Source of the DNA: Massariosphaeria phaeospora
Lineage: Eukaryota; Ascomycota; Dothideomycetes; Pleosporales
Assembly (NCBI GenBank): GCA_011032825.1
Contig: JAADJZ010000011.1
Coordinates: forward strand, 744,001-808,000
Direction: 5' to 3'
Length of the DNA stretch: 64,000 nucleotides
The translations under genes were made by a program, and so were the position numbers. Position 1 is the stretch's first letter. The number at the start of each line of letters is the position of its first letter. Positions 10,385 to 21,699 of the stretch are shown in pieces. The notes under the pieces were generated by a model. It saw only the letters and a program-made list of their open reading frames with translations, did no database searches and was not told where the DNA came from.

Positions 10385-12365
10385 ATGGCTGCCACGGCCA
10401 CAAGACCGTTCAACACCTCTCCCCCGACCAACTCGACCATGTCCTCGCCCAGGGACAGCAAGAAGCCGAATGTCCCAGTAGTGCCCAAGTCTGAAGGTGT
10501 GTATGCTCCCGTCATTGTCTTCCTCTGTCTGCGTCGCCACCCTTCCACCCCGTCTCTGCTGTCCTTGTGCTGCCCATACCCGCGCGTGTAATCTGCGTCG
10601 ACACGTTGTTGACGATCCTCCATCGTCATGCGCGGCGCTAACCATGGTTTCGTCATCAGAGCCTGGCAGAGTTGAAAGCAGCAGCCAGAAACAGCGTCAG
10701 TCCTTTTCACCCAGCGCACATCGCTGGCTTCCGTTCGCGCCCCTGCTAACGTCAATGCTATAGCCCCTGCCGCCGAGGACCCTGCTGCCGCCGATGCGAA
10801 AGCTCCGCCAACAACCAATGCGCAGCCCTTGGCTCCTCCACCGCGCCCTGCTCTTCCCACGGCCGACGACACGCCTGACTACTTCAATACCAACCATACC
10901 AACCACAGCCGCTTTTCACTCGAACCCAACGTCTTCGAGCAGTCCTTCGGCAACCCGTCTTCAGAGACGCCAGGGCGCACCATCCTCCCGCCCGTCGCAA
11001 ACATCACATCGCCGGCGCCGTTGCCGGGCATAACGCCCGGGTGGCAGGGTCTCCGCGCTGGTCCATTGAGCCCTGCTATGCTCACAGGTCCCACCCCATC
11101 GGCCAGCGACTACTTCACGAGCTTCCCCACACCAAACGAGTCGTCTATGCGCACAGGTCTCACACCTGGTGGGGGCGGGTCTATGTTCCCTGCGCCCAGT
11201 CCCAACACACAAGCCATCTTCAATCTTCAGGGTGGTGGTATGACTCCGGGAACAGGCGACTTCCAGCAAGCTGCCGCTCGTGCGGCTGCCCAAGCATCAC
11301 AAAATAAGCCGACCGCGACGAGTGCGCCGACCTCCCAGCCCGAGCACGCACCCGCCGGAATGGATGCGCCGAACAACTACGCGCCAGCGCAACAACAGCA
11401 GCAGCGCCCTCCGAACGACGCGTACGCCAACCACGATGTCAGTAACGCCGCGAACGATCTGCTCTCTTTTGCCACTCAGAATGGTTCTTCCCGAAACGGA
11501 CAATCCTTCTCGATACCTAATCAACAGCAACAGCCGAACAATGCAGCACATATGCCCGTGCAGCCTGTGTCGCACGAGCATGGCCGTCGCAATACGAAAG
11601 CGTCGATTATTAGCATGTCTGGATCCGCTGACACCGGCGACTTCTCGGACAGCGGACAGAGCGATCAAGCCAAAAGGTCGCGGTCGCGCCCGAAGAAAGT
11701 AGGAGCTAATAACAAGCAGACCGCTGGTACCAAGCGAAAGGCCGAAGAACCTCCGAAGGGTGGCAGAAAAGCCAAGAGCATCAGCAATATAGCACCGCCA
11801 TCTATTGGAGACGAAGATGAAATGATGGATACCGACGATGAGGAAAATATTAAGATGGAAGGCGAGAACGGCAGGAAGATGACTGATGAGGAGAAGCGGA
11901 AGAATTTCCTAGAGAGGAACAGGTTCGTGTCGCGAACATCGTTTTATCTGCCAATGCTGACTTGGGTACAGAATTGCTGCTTTGAAATGCCGTCAGCGGA
12001 AGAAGCAATGGCTTGCCAACCTACAGGCCAAGGTCGAGCTTTTCAGCACCGAAAACGATGCTCTCTCTGCGACCGTCACCCAGTTGCGTGAGGAGATCGT
12101 CAACCTTAAGACACTTCTCCTGGCACACAAGGAGTGTCCTGTGTCACAGGCTCAAGGTCTAAATGGGGCAGCCATGAACAACTTCCTTGGCAGTGATATC
12201 AACCACCAGAACCCGTATGGTATCGCGCAACTACCGCCCAACGGCGTCCACATGGGAATGCCCATGCAGCAAGGCGGCCAGATTATGAACCGGTTCGTAC
12301 ACCCAGATCCACGATACTCCATGGCACAGGATCAGGAAAACACGCACTATACCCAGAAGCAATAG
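10385..12365 (+). CDS. atfA: AtfA/Atf1-type bZIP stress transcription factor
   Basis: This is an ATF/CREB-family bZIP factor, the nuclear target of the Hog1/SakA stress MAPK in fungi, needed for stress resistance and spore maturation. Predicted exons are 10385-10496, 10660-10695, 10764-11922 and 11972-12365 (566 aa). All three introns have GCTAAC or GCTGAC branch sites, and the frame is continuous. Near residues 70-95 the segment PDYFNTNHTNHSRFSLEPN matches the Aft1 HRA region. Middle parts are rich in Pro, Ser and Gln (QQQQQ), as in Aft1 activation regions. The basic region RKNFLERNR-IAALKCRQRKK spans the last intron (about residues 427-449), and leucine heptads follow (VELF, LSATVTQL, VNLKTLLL). 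The CPVSQAQG tail is also typical of AtfA. Exon 2 is only 36 nt. Confidence 0.93.
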
Positions 12366-13251
12366 AACCACAGCTCACTTCCCTGCAGATAAGTATCCTG
12401 CCTAGGGTGCATTAGCGGCAGTATGAACACTGCCAAGCATTTATCCTGCCCGTTCGATGGCTGCTATTTTACGCGTCTCTGGGAAAGCCGAATTCGGCTA
12501 TGACGATAATCTGCCTACAATATGTAATACCCTGCTCTTTCCCCAACCAGGACGCACTGCCACACCCGCGCTGCCAGGATCCGGGTCCTCTCCTGATACG
12601 CGCTACGCATATACGACCGAAAATCCCTTTCTTTTAGTAACAGACTTTTGGGTGTACATAAAGGGCGGTCTCACTTGGACAGGCGTTGCGGCGTACCTTT
12701 GACACGGGTCTTCTGATTTTATAATGTTGCCACTAGTCCTTCGGGACGATGAGTTTGGTGGTGGCGTTGGCATTGTCTTCCATGAGCTTCCTTCCTACTA
12801 GCTGTGTGTGTACTTTACAGTCTGGTAAAGGCATGGCTTGGAGTTCTTTCTCTGCAACACTAGGGTGGTGATGTGAATGGACGAGAAGGACGCTGACAGG
12901 AAAATGTGTTTCTCTAGACTTTTGTATGTACCGCGACGGTTAGTCGGGGTGTGTGCGTATATGGGCCGCGGTTAGACACACGCTCTACGCAGGTGCATGT
13001 ACTCTAGTAATGAAAGTTAACGTTCAATTTGCAATATACTAACCTTTCCGCCTCTCTTTTGTACTGAGCTTTCTACTTTCTACTTTCCAAGGTTTCGGGT
13101 AGTCACTAGGGGAGCAGTCTGACAGCTCGGTTCCGAACGATCGCTCAGTGTTGGACGCTGTCACCCACGCAAAGGAAAAATTCAGATACCGCAGTTAAAA
13201 TTCATGAAGCCTTGAGCTGGACTGTTACGTCCTGCTCGTCTCTCTACGATA
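12366..13251. other. intergenic region
   Basis: Presumed 3' untranslated region of the bZIP gene followed by upstream sequence of the phosphoesterase. No gene, repeat or RNA was recognised. Confidence 0.4.
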
Positions 13252-14396
13252 ATGCTTCTACCACGAAGTCTCCGCGGTTGTAGCTGCCGCCAACGCCTAT
13301 CACGATACCACAACCTCTCTCGATTTCTATACCTATCAAAGATACCACGCACCACGCATCCGCCGTACCCCTTCTCAGGACACCTCTCGACAACAAACCT
13401 AACAATCTCCCCACCCCCACCCCAACTCCGCTTCCAAATCCACTCTGACCTACATCTCGAGACGCCCCCACCTCGCCATCATACACGCACTTCCATCCCC
13501 CCAACACCTTCCCCCTCCTCGCCCCTTACCTCTTCCTCCTCGCCCCTTACCTCTTCCTCCTCGGCGACATCGGCCTGACCCGGCACCCCGCGCTCTTCAC
13601 CTTCCTGCGCACCCTACTCGCGCACTCGCCCCGCCTTACCATCTTCTACGTGCCCGGCAACCACGAAGCCTACGGCCTCACGCTCGCCGCTAGCACCGCG
13701 CGCCTACACGTCTTTGAGTGCGAGTTCCGCGGCCGCTTCTGGGTGATGGAGCGCCGGCGCGTGGACCTGGGGGCTAGGGTTACGGTGCTGGGATGTACGC
13801 TGTGGTCGCGCATTACGGAGGCGCAGGAGGCGAAGTGTTGGAGCACGATGGCGGATTTTAGGGCCGAGGGCGGGATACAGGAGTGGGATGTCGCAGCGCA
13901 TAATGCGTGCCACGCGCGCGATCTCGCATGGCTCAACGCCCGAGTCCGCGCTATACAGACGACGTCGCCAGACCGCGACATCGTCATCCTAACGCATCAC
14001 TGCCCCTCTACCGACCCCCGGGCCAGCGATCCACGACACGTAAACTCGAGTATAAGCGAGGGTTTCAGCACCGATTTATCGCGGGAAGCGTGTTGGCGCA
14101 GTGCGAGCGTTAAGTTGTGGGCGTTTGGGCACACGCATTGGAATGTACAGTATGTGGACGATACGGAAGGGAGGGAGATGTTGGTTGTGGCGAATCAGAA
14201 GGGGTATGCGAGGGGTGGGGGGGTTGTGAGGTCGGTGGTTGTGGATGGGGAGGGGGGGAAGTGGAAGGTTGTTGTGGGCAAAGGGGCGGTGAATGAGGGG
14301 GGAGATGGGAGCAAGGGGAAGGTTAGTGTGAGAGGGGAGATTGTGAAGGGGTATGAGGGCGAAGGTTATGCTAGAGGGCCAGTGACGTGGTGTTGA
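13252..14396 (+). pseudogene. calcineurin-like metallophosphoesterase with a frameshift
   Basis: The protein is a calcineurin-like metallophosphoesterase of unknown substrate. Metal-binding motifs appear in order: SDLHLE (13444-13461), GDIG (about 13563-13574), GNHE, LTHHCPST and GHTHWN. SDLHLE and GDIG lie in different frames. The first frame runs into Pro/Ser-rich sequence and stops near 13578, while GDIG through the C-terminus lies in the next frame and ends at 14396. The switch falls at or just after a run of five C (13465-13469), where one extra C would rejoin the frames. There is no splice site there to explain it. A perfect 21-bp tandem duplication precedes GDIG and doubles APYLFLL. 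Either the gene is dying or the assembly lost a base. The 5' start is uncertain; 13252 is the first ATG of the open frame. The 3' part is strikingly G/T-rich. Confidence 0.75.
13518..13559. repeat. 21-bp perfect tandem duplication inside the phosphoesterase
   Basis: Two adjacent identical 21-bp copies (13518-13538 and 13539-13559) duplicate the codons for APYLFLL just before the GDIG metal-binding motif. The duplication is in frame by itself. Family members normally have one copy of this strand. Confidence 0.9.
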
Positions 14397-14990
14397 GTAG
14401 TTGGGCACTGCTACTGCTTTACTTAGTTTGTAGTGGATACGATAGGGTTTTGCAGAGCTAACCTACTAGCCCCTTACTACGCATTCCCATCAACTCACCA
14501 CGTGCTGATTATACTTAGCTATGACTCAATTGGGTTTTGAACTTGGAAAATGGAGGTTACGGAAAATCATGTGATTCAATGCCCGCAGACCACGACAGTT
14601 GATGATTATAGATTGGTCCTGCCCATACTACAATATCACACATTATGTTGTATTTCGTGATACTTTTGCCATCGTAAGTTCATAAGTGAAGCCCCTTTCA
14701 GCATTGTAAACTGTCCTACTTTCATCACAACAGTAACAGAAGCCTTTTTCAACATTGTGGCCGCAAAACGATTACAGACTACATTGTTCACCCTAACACC
14801 CTGTGTTCTAGCTTAGATAGAAATACTTAACGCACAGCTCAGCTCAGCTCAGCTCTTACCATCCCCTCTAAAAGCCCAGTTCTACAACCCTCCCTCCCAC
14901 AACATCGCACCGCTACCCAAAACCCGAGATCCGAGATCTCTCAACACAACACGTAGACAACCTCCCTCCACAGCTGAACTGAACTGAACT
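14397..14990. other. intergenic region with short 5-bp repeats
   Basis: No gene. Two simple repeats lie in the presumed promoter and leader of the RING gene: CAGCT repeated about four times at 14834-14855, and TGAAC repeated three times at 14975-14990, ending directly at the ATG. GATTGGT at about 14612 is a reverse CCAAT-type box candidate. Confidence 0.5.
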
Positions 14991-16169
14991 ATGGGTGACA
15001 TGGAGCTCCCCACATACGAGGAATACCTCTCGCAAAACCTCACACCCGCTGACCCGCCTACAGACGAGCCCGACTGCCCCATCTGCCGCGAGCCATGGCA
15101 CTCCGCCGAATTCCCGCACGACGAGACAGTCTCCACACCGTGCAAGCACATCTTCCACAAAGACTGTCTGCTAACCTGGTTCAGTGGCGCCAACACGTGT
15201 CCGACCTGCCGCCGGGCTCTGCACTCCGGCAAAGAGTACCGTAACGAGTCTGACGAAGACGAAGACGAAGACGACGACAACGACGACGACGACGATGCTA
15301 GCGATCTGGACTTGCACGACGACGAGACGTCGCCGCTGAACATGGAAGTCCTGTCCAACGAAGTCCACCAATTCCGCGACGACTTCCAACGCCGGTTCGA
15401 CCAGGCTGTAGGCGCGACCATGCATGCGGCTGTCGGCGCGGCATATCAGCCGCACCAACCGTCTGATGCTAGCGAGATATTGACTGCAGAGCAGGCAGAC
15501 GCGCTTCCGTGGAGTGACTACCTCGACTATCTCATGTTAGAGGTGCTGCCCCTTCTCCAGCAGAACACAACGCGGCTCTTCGAGGAGATGAGTGCACAGC
15601 CAGTCCATGACAGTATGGTCGACCACCTCCTTGAGCAGCCGCTGCACGACTCCACGCTGCGCATCATCCTGATCGACAGTTTCATTCGCGACTTCTACAT
15701 GACGATGCCGACGCGGTGGATCAACATCTGCCTCGCGGAGCGGGAGCGGCACTACGCCCTCCTCGGGACCGCCATGCCCGTGCAAATCTCCATGCTTCAA
15801 TCCCTGCGGAACTGCGGCATCCACATCACACGGGCGCTTCCCTCAGCGCAGCCGCCCGTGTACACCCACCACACCTGGCACGGTGGCTCCCTCGGCGATG
15901 CCCGTGTGGAAGTCAGCGAGCAGGTGGAAGTCAGCGCGGAGATCTCGCGGTCGCCTAGTATGCCGCAGACGCGCATGCGAGTGTGGGAGGACCGCGGCGA
16001 GTGGCCGGTATACATTGATTATGTGGGCCAGGACACGCGGGTGAGACTGTGTCGTATGACGGAGTCGGTGGACCGGGATAATGCTGAGATAGAGTATGAG
16101 TATAGTGACGGGCAGAAGCATACTTGGTCTTTCGAGTGGGATGCTGACTCGGTGGGGTGGGCTGACTGA
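14991..16169 (+). CDS. RING-H2 finger protein, probable E3 ubiquitin ligase
   Basis: This 392-aa single-exon protein has an N-terminal RING-H2 domain. Ligands are C29-x2-C32, C51-x-H53-x2-H56-x2-C59 and C70-x2-C73, seen as CPIC, CKHIFHKDC and CPTC. Such domains bind E2 enzymes, so an E3 ligase role is inferred from the family. A highly acidic run of Asp and Glu (about residues 86-112) follows. After it is a long C-terminal region without a recognised domain, ending in a tryptophan-containing tail (WSFEWDADSVGW). No transmembrane helix is evident. The ATG at 14991 is the first in frame and lies directly after the TGAAC repeat. The 5' half uses C-ending codons and the last 150 bp is G/T-rich. 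Substrates are unknown. Confidence 0.85.
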   Translation: MGDMELPTYEEYLSQNLTPADPPTDEPDCPICREPWHSAEFPHDETVSTPCKHIFHKDCLLTWFSGANTCPTCRRALHSGKEYRNESDEDEDEDDDNDDDDDASDLDLHDDETSPLNMEVLSNEVHQFRDDFQRRFDQAVGATMHAAVGAAYQPHQPSDASEILTAEQADALPWSDYLDYLMLEVLPLLQQNTTRLFEEMSAQPVHDSMVDHLLEQPLHDSTLRIILIDSFIRDFYMTMPTRWINICLAERERHYALLGTAMPVQISMLQSLRNCGIHITRALPSAQPPVYTHHTWHGGSLGDARVEVSEQVEVSAEISRSPSMPQTRMRVWEDRGEWPVYIDYVGQDTRVRLCRMTESVDRDNAEIEYEYSDGQKHTWSFEWDADSVGWAD

Positions 16170-16619
16170 CGACGCCGCCGCTGTCCCGGTCCCTTGCGAT
16201 GGATGTAGGGCGTCTTGCGCTTGAGTAGGTAGTCTCTGAGACTTCGGTTCGAAACATATGGGTGGCTAGGAGATCCATACAGGTGTGTAGGTAGACACCT
16301 TAACTAGGCAAAACTGAGCGGCAATTGCGGTCTAAACACAACTGTCGACGACCTCGACAATTCGTAACTAATTTTCCGAGATCGATGGGTTCCCTCGCTC
16401 ACGGCTCAAGATTAGAATTACCACAATAGAATAATTTGATTCAGCACTTCGATATCATCTGCACTCTTCCTCGTGACTCGAAGGCGGAGCCAATTTAATC
16501 ACCTTCGGTTCGTTAATATTATCTTCAAACTCTTACTAGCATGGAGACTCCTATGTATATATCATCACAAGTCAGTAGGTGTCTGTGCTCTTTATCTGTG
16601 CCGAAGGTGAATTCAGCAT
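16170..16619. other. intergenic region
   Basis: No gene recognised. Composition falls towards AT-rich from about 16400, entering the decayed locus that follows. Confidence 0.4.
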
Positions 16620-17105
16620 TCAAAGTGCAAGCTCAAGTATGAGACCTTTGTAAGGTCGATTCATAGATTGTAGGAGGTAGCGTCTGTTTGTGAAAAGATC
16701 AGTAAAATTGTCTGTAAGAAAATAGTTTACGACATTTGTATAACCTTGCGCGAATAGTTCGATGCAATCCATGGACCTTGCGTACCATACAGAACACCAT
16801 GAAGCCGAAGCACATGCATTAGACATGCAATCTCCTAGCCTCGAACATCCTTTCACGAAATCAGCCCAGAAGTTCTTCAGTCTTCTTAGCACTGGAGGAC
16901 CATTTTACTTGATAGCGCCAAGCGTAGGATTCGAAGTCGTGGATTGCAGCTGATCGAGCTGGCGGAGGATGGCTTAGAAGGCCTCCAGTTCGCGCTGAAG
17001 TTCTTGGTACTCGGACTTGGACTCGGAGGAGCTGAGGCTGCTTGAGATATCAGTGATGAGTTTCCCGACGGCGATGATATCGCCCACGGAAATGCCGAAG
17101 GACAT
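16620..17105 (-). pseudogene. remnant of a fungal 'MSFGxSVGDxIAVGKL' N-terminal-domain protein
   Basis: An ATG at 17105 opens MSFGISVGDIIAVGKLITD, the typical start of a large family of Pezizomycotina proteins. Some carry NACHT/STAND or ubiquitin-like domains further on. The frame stops after KSEYQELQRELEAF (about 16974). Beyond that TAA the same frame continues with recognisable sequence (AILRQLDQLQSTTSNPTL) up to a second TAA near 16916. It then has another open stretch to 16620 that does not clearly match the family. At least two in-frame stops make a functional product unlikely. TATA-like sequence (about 17150-17163) lies upstream. The domain assignment is by motif recall, so the family match should be treated as probable. 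Confidence 0.55.
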
Positions 17106-17312
17106 GATGAAAGAAGCGGTATGCACAAAATATATGTGAAGAGGCGATAAAGTATAATATATAGTCCAGAATACTGGGGACTGAGCCCCGCTCTGTACAA
17201 CTATTGTGATATGATCGGGTGACATTAGAAGGCAAAAGCGTGGCTGAGTACGTAGAGCGGTATCACAGGTGTACTGCTGCCTAGGCTCAGTCCAAGCGAT
17301 GATCCGACCTGG

Positions 17313-19148
17313 CTATGGTTTCGAACTTGGTCGTAAAGTAACTCGTAGAGGTCTCTTGTCCTGGAAAGCCAGATTAGCATATTCACACAACCATCTTGAG
17401 CAACTTACCCATAAGATATACGTCTTCTGCTCGCCCCAGTCCCATCTGTCCGTCTCGTCTGCAAGAGCAATATCGAAAGCGAACAATAACCTCGCTAGAA
17501 CGAGCCGCATCTCCGCATACGCCAGCTTCGTACCGATGCAACTATGTCGGCCTATGCCAAAGGGCTGAAGGCTTGTCATATCATCAGTCTTCGTGTCCGG
17601 GTTAATAAATCGTTCTGGAATGAACGAATTCGGGTGGCTGAAGTTGCGCGATTGTCGATTTGCTGCGAACTGATTGTATGCGACATATGTCTAGAACGCT
17701 TGTGAGCTAATGAAAGATGCTGTAGGTTATTTTCTGGTTACTCACACCTCCTGGAACCCATTGACCACAGACCGTGTCGCCGCCAGCTGGTACGAGTCTG
17801 GGAACTCCAATGACGACTGGAGGGTCCAAACGCAGACCTTCGTTGATGACAGCGTTCATATACACCAGGTTTCCTGTAGCTGCAATAGTTATTTGACTTG
17901 CATCTTCGAACGCGCCCCTGACTTCTTCTGTAAGTCGACTCATTACACCCCGGTTCTGTACCAGCTCCCGCATAACGGCAGTTAAAGCGCTGCCTGCAGT
18001 TTCACTGCCCGCGAAAACAATAATAGCCATGTTGATCTCCCATTCACTCCCAAAAATCGACGGTTTGTGTTTATTGTACTTCTGTGCTGGAGTGACAAAA
18101 TCAGGTCGCTCGCTCTCAAACGACAGGCGTTCACGTGCTTTTGCGGCGCTCATCGCACGATGGTCGAAAGACCTCTGCATGATCTTCTTAGGGATGACGT
18201 AGCGGAGAAGCTTGTGAAATGGAGGGTAAAGGTTGATAGATGCAATCAGAGAGAGAGCTTTGCCAAAGTCTTGGGCAATCTCAACCCATGCATGCGCTTT
18301 TCCATGTCTGAGGCAATCAAACGATTCTCCAAAGGACAAGTCTCCCGATACATCAAATGTAAAATAGTTCAGCCATTGGTTGAGATCAACGGTGTTATCT
18401 GCCCGCTGTTGGCCAGTGGCAAAAGCGTTCAGTTTGTTGATGAGCAACTCGACATAGCCCTCGATGACGGGTGATTGATCCCGCAGACTCTTCTCAGAAA
18501 ACGAGTTTACAAAAGTTCGCCTCATTCGCGTATGTGCCTCTTCATCGTAGCCCATAATGGAATGCGGCTCATCGGGAGAAAGCTTCTTGAACCATGTCCG
18601 ATTTCGTTCGAAAGGCAGATGACCAGGTCGGTTTCCATACACGTCTTTCCAGGCTCGGCCGTCTACGTAGGAGAGCTCGTTTGGTGCAATCCGCACAACC
18701 GAACCATATTCATCGTGGAAACGTTTCATCTTCCGATGAATGTCTCCTCGATGGATTGATATGACGTATGGAACCCGGAAAGCTCTCCACAGGAGAGGCC
18801 CGGGATATCGCCGAAGGGGGTGAAGGAAGACATTGTAGATTGCGTACAACACGAGGGACTATGATAAGACCTTAGCGCACTGACTCGATGGTTCGGTGTC
18901 CACGGATAACGGTGGAGAAGAGCCCATGGACGAGCCTCATTTGATCTCAGCATAAGCTGAATGGGTGGCCGTTTCGTGCGGATCAAGGTGGGCCTGCTCC
19001 ATCTGTCGAAACGTCCACGACGAGTCATACCTATCGTACGTACCGCAAAGTATCCACCTCCCAACACAACACCTAGAGCTATACCCTTCGATATAGCCCC
19101 TGCGTTCTCCCACGACTCGACGAAGCTCAAGAGACCTTGCGGATTCAT
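17313..19148 (-). CDS. cytochrome P450 monooxygenase, CYP65-like
   Basis: This heme-thiolate monooxygenase is probably anchored in the ER membrane. Predicted exons are 19148-19044, 18858-17746, 17690-17409 and 17360-17313 (515 aa), with frames continuous across GTACGT, GTGAGT and GTAAGT donors. The N-terminus has a hydrophobic anchor (GIALGVVLGGGYFA joined to SLVLYAIYNVFLHP) and the proline hinge RYPGP. The I-helix motif AGSETAGS lies near residue 320, ExxR is EGLR near residue 375, and the heme loop FGIGRHSCIG has Cys457. FERNRTWF and the HxxR-like region fit the family related to isotrichodermin C-15 hydroxylase (CYP65). The substrate is not deducible, since no secondary-metabolite synthase lies in the window. 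The first intron (185 bp) is unusually long here. Start choice: the ATG at 19148 precedes the membrane anchor. Confidence 0.9.
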
Positions 19149-21699
19149 CCTGGCCACAACAAAGCTTGCAGACTAAGATTCCTGGGGTTCGCACGTTTCG
19201 AGACTTAGGTCTCTCTCGCGATGGATCCATGGCTGGATAAAAGGCGATGTCGCAACGGTTACCGCGAGAGTGGCTAGCTGCTGACGAAGCCCTTGTCAGC
19301 CCTCGGCCATGGGGATGGTGGAGCTAAGCTAAGATCCAGAGCCCCGCCCGTTCGGCTCTATACCGCTCTCGGCATTGATGATCCTTTGACATGCATCAAC
19401 CAGCCCAAGGGCCATCGACTACCACGGTGGTACTTGATGCGAATTTCGTGCACTCAGTATAGGTGTTGAGTGTGGTTGAATTTGGCTTTCGACGGCACAG
19501 CTCCTAACGGCGCACAAAACACGCACGGAGCGCAGAGCAGCTAGCAAACAAGACAGCGCGCAGCTCGAGCCATGAAACACGGCTTGAAGAGCGAAACTTA
19601 CTGTCAACGACCTCGACGGTTGGCATCTGCAGTTGTAGCCTCGAGGTATGCGAAGTCCGGTAGAAGATGACTCCACAGGAGAAGGGGTGACTGCAGGTCA
19701 CGTCGGGCATGTGTCAAGATGGAAGGCACGACCGAGGGCCGTGAAGTTTAGGAAGTGGCCCCTTAGTGACAACAAGAACCTCGGCATCTGCCGTCGCCAT
19801 CACAATCCCGCGTTCAACGACGACGAAAAGAGAGAAAGCGCTCCTTCGAGGAGCGTCGCCTGGTGCTTTTGGATTCAATCGCCTGTATCAGGATCTGCGG
19901 ATGGGCCGCCTCTGAAACCAAACCGCTTCCCCACAGGTTTCGAAACACCACACCACACCAGACCTCAAGCCCGTTCGAAACGGCCTGCCAGGACGGCAAG
20001 CGGATTTTCCAAAACGGAACTCGTCAACCTGAATCATGGAGTTGTTCGTTTTGCGGATACGCAGCTTGGAGGGTGAAGAGCTAGAACGTCGACGCGAACG
20101 CTCAGGGCGCACCGGAGCTCCATACCGGCCGGTATGGGGGCCAATAGCGCTAGCCAAACGCCCTCCTGCAGTTAGCAAATAGTCCCGTCTCTGTCCGTCC
20201 TTTCGTCTAGATAGAAAAAACTCGGGCGACAAGTTTCCAAGATAGTTTTAACGGTTTCGCAGGCGCTTGGTGCCTACAGGATGCATTCGGATCTGGCGCT
20301 CTCCGCAGACTCGATATCGGGCCCGGCGCTCAAGAGATCTTGATTGCAGCTGCTGCCGGATTCCTGGTCGTGGCAGATCTGGCAGTCAGCGGTCAGCAGT
20401 CAGCAGTCAGCAGAGATGCCGTCTGAAGAACAGCGCGTGTCCTCCTGCGATCCAACGGCCGGCCGCGATTCCAGAATCCAACGCCATGCTGGACTGCTCA
20501 CTGCTCCCTACTGGCCTCGAGACGCAGGATGCGTCGAGCTAGTGCTCGGGCTGCAGATGGAGTCGCAAAGTCCGCCAATATTGCCCTCGGCTGGACTAAT
20601 TAGCAGGCATTGCGACCCAGCACGGGGCTATTTGCCAATAGCGCTGCATCCACAATCGTACCATTAGCTGTCGGTTCGCCTGCCGCCTTGGGATAATTTT
20701 GCCAGCGATGGAGCATAGCGCAGTCCAGAGCTCCCCACGAACGGCACGGATGAATTGCGCGCGGGCCAGCCTCCGACCTCGTCGTTCTGCCTCGATGCAC
20801 CCACGAGCAGTTCCAGCCGGGTCTGACTTTTCGGCACGCGAAGGGAAACGTTTGAGATGCGCCCGCTGGTGAAACTAAAACGAGCTGTCGAGCTGTCAGC
20901 CGGAGCACGCGTCGGATGACAGGTTGGTTCCCTTGCTTCCTGGAACCACATTGACGTCCTCAGCGCTCTTAGAACATCGGCGTGCAAATAGAGAGGTTTC
21001 CACGACCGACCCGCGAACCAAACCATGCGGCTCAGGTTCTGGTCGAATCGCCCGTCGCCCCCTGCCGCCGATCACAGGCCATTGCACGTATCAGCAGCGC
21101 GTGCGCCGACAAGCCTTTTTAGCCAGCACCCACCCGGGCCAAGCGCCATCGCACTGAACGACCGTACGACGCCCCCGGCTCGCTTTCTAAATCCATCTCC
21201 GCCTCACGGTCTCACCAATTTGGCCGTGCAGGTCGCTTCAAGGATGGCCGACATGGACCGACGTGCAGACCTCCTGCCAGACGGCCTGCATGCACATGGC
21301 GCGTGTGGGCCGGGATGTCCTACTCCGTGGCCACAGGCTGGTTCAACGGGCAGCAGCCGCGAAAGGCTATAAGGGTGCCGGTCGCCTTCGTGCAGCATAG
21401 CATCGTCACTGAATTGAACCAACGCCGCAACTTGTTCTTCCACCTCGACGCAGCAGGCACGCCTCGAGACCCCTGGGCCGCCGTCAATCTCTTTTATCGC
21501 TGTTTCCCATCCTCAACCAACTAATTTTTAAACCTTGGGAAGACCCTCCTCACGTGGCCGGCCCTCTCCCACCGCTTCTTCACCGCCACGCCTACTATCG
21601 CCCATACATATCCATAATCTCGCCCTCGAATACTATACTACTTCTTCCCGCCCACCACCACCGAATTCCATCTTTATCCCCTATACCTTATCCACCGAT
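19149..21699. other. 2.5-kb intergenic region between divergent P450 and DUF3455 genes
   Basis: No gene supported. It contains a short repeat of CAGTCAGCAG type at about 20380-20420 and otherwise unremarkable GC-moderate sequence. From 21535 the sequence is pyrimidine-rich and leads into the DUF3455 start, which suggests a leader. Minus-strand open frames around 19420-19710 have a plausible donor but no recognisable continuation. Confidence 0.4.

Noticed and set aside
17707..18852. P450 read as a single truncated exon lacking the heme-binding loop
   Set aside because: Splicing at 17745/17690 and 17408/17360 recovers FGIGRHSCIG and a normal C-terminus, and an upstream exon supplies the membrane anchor.
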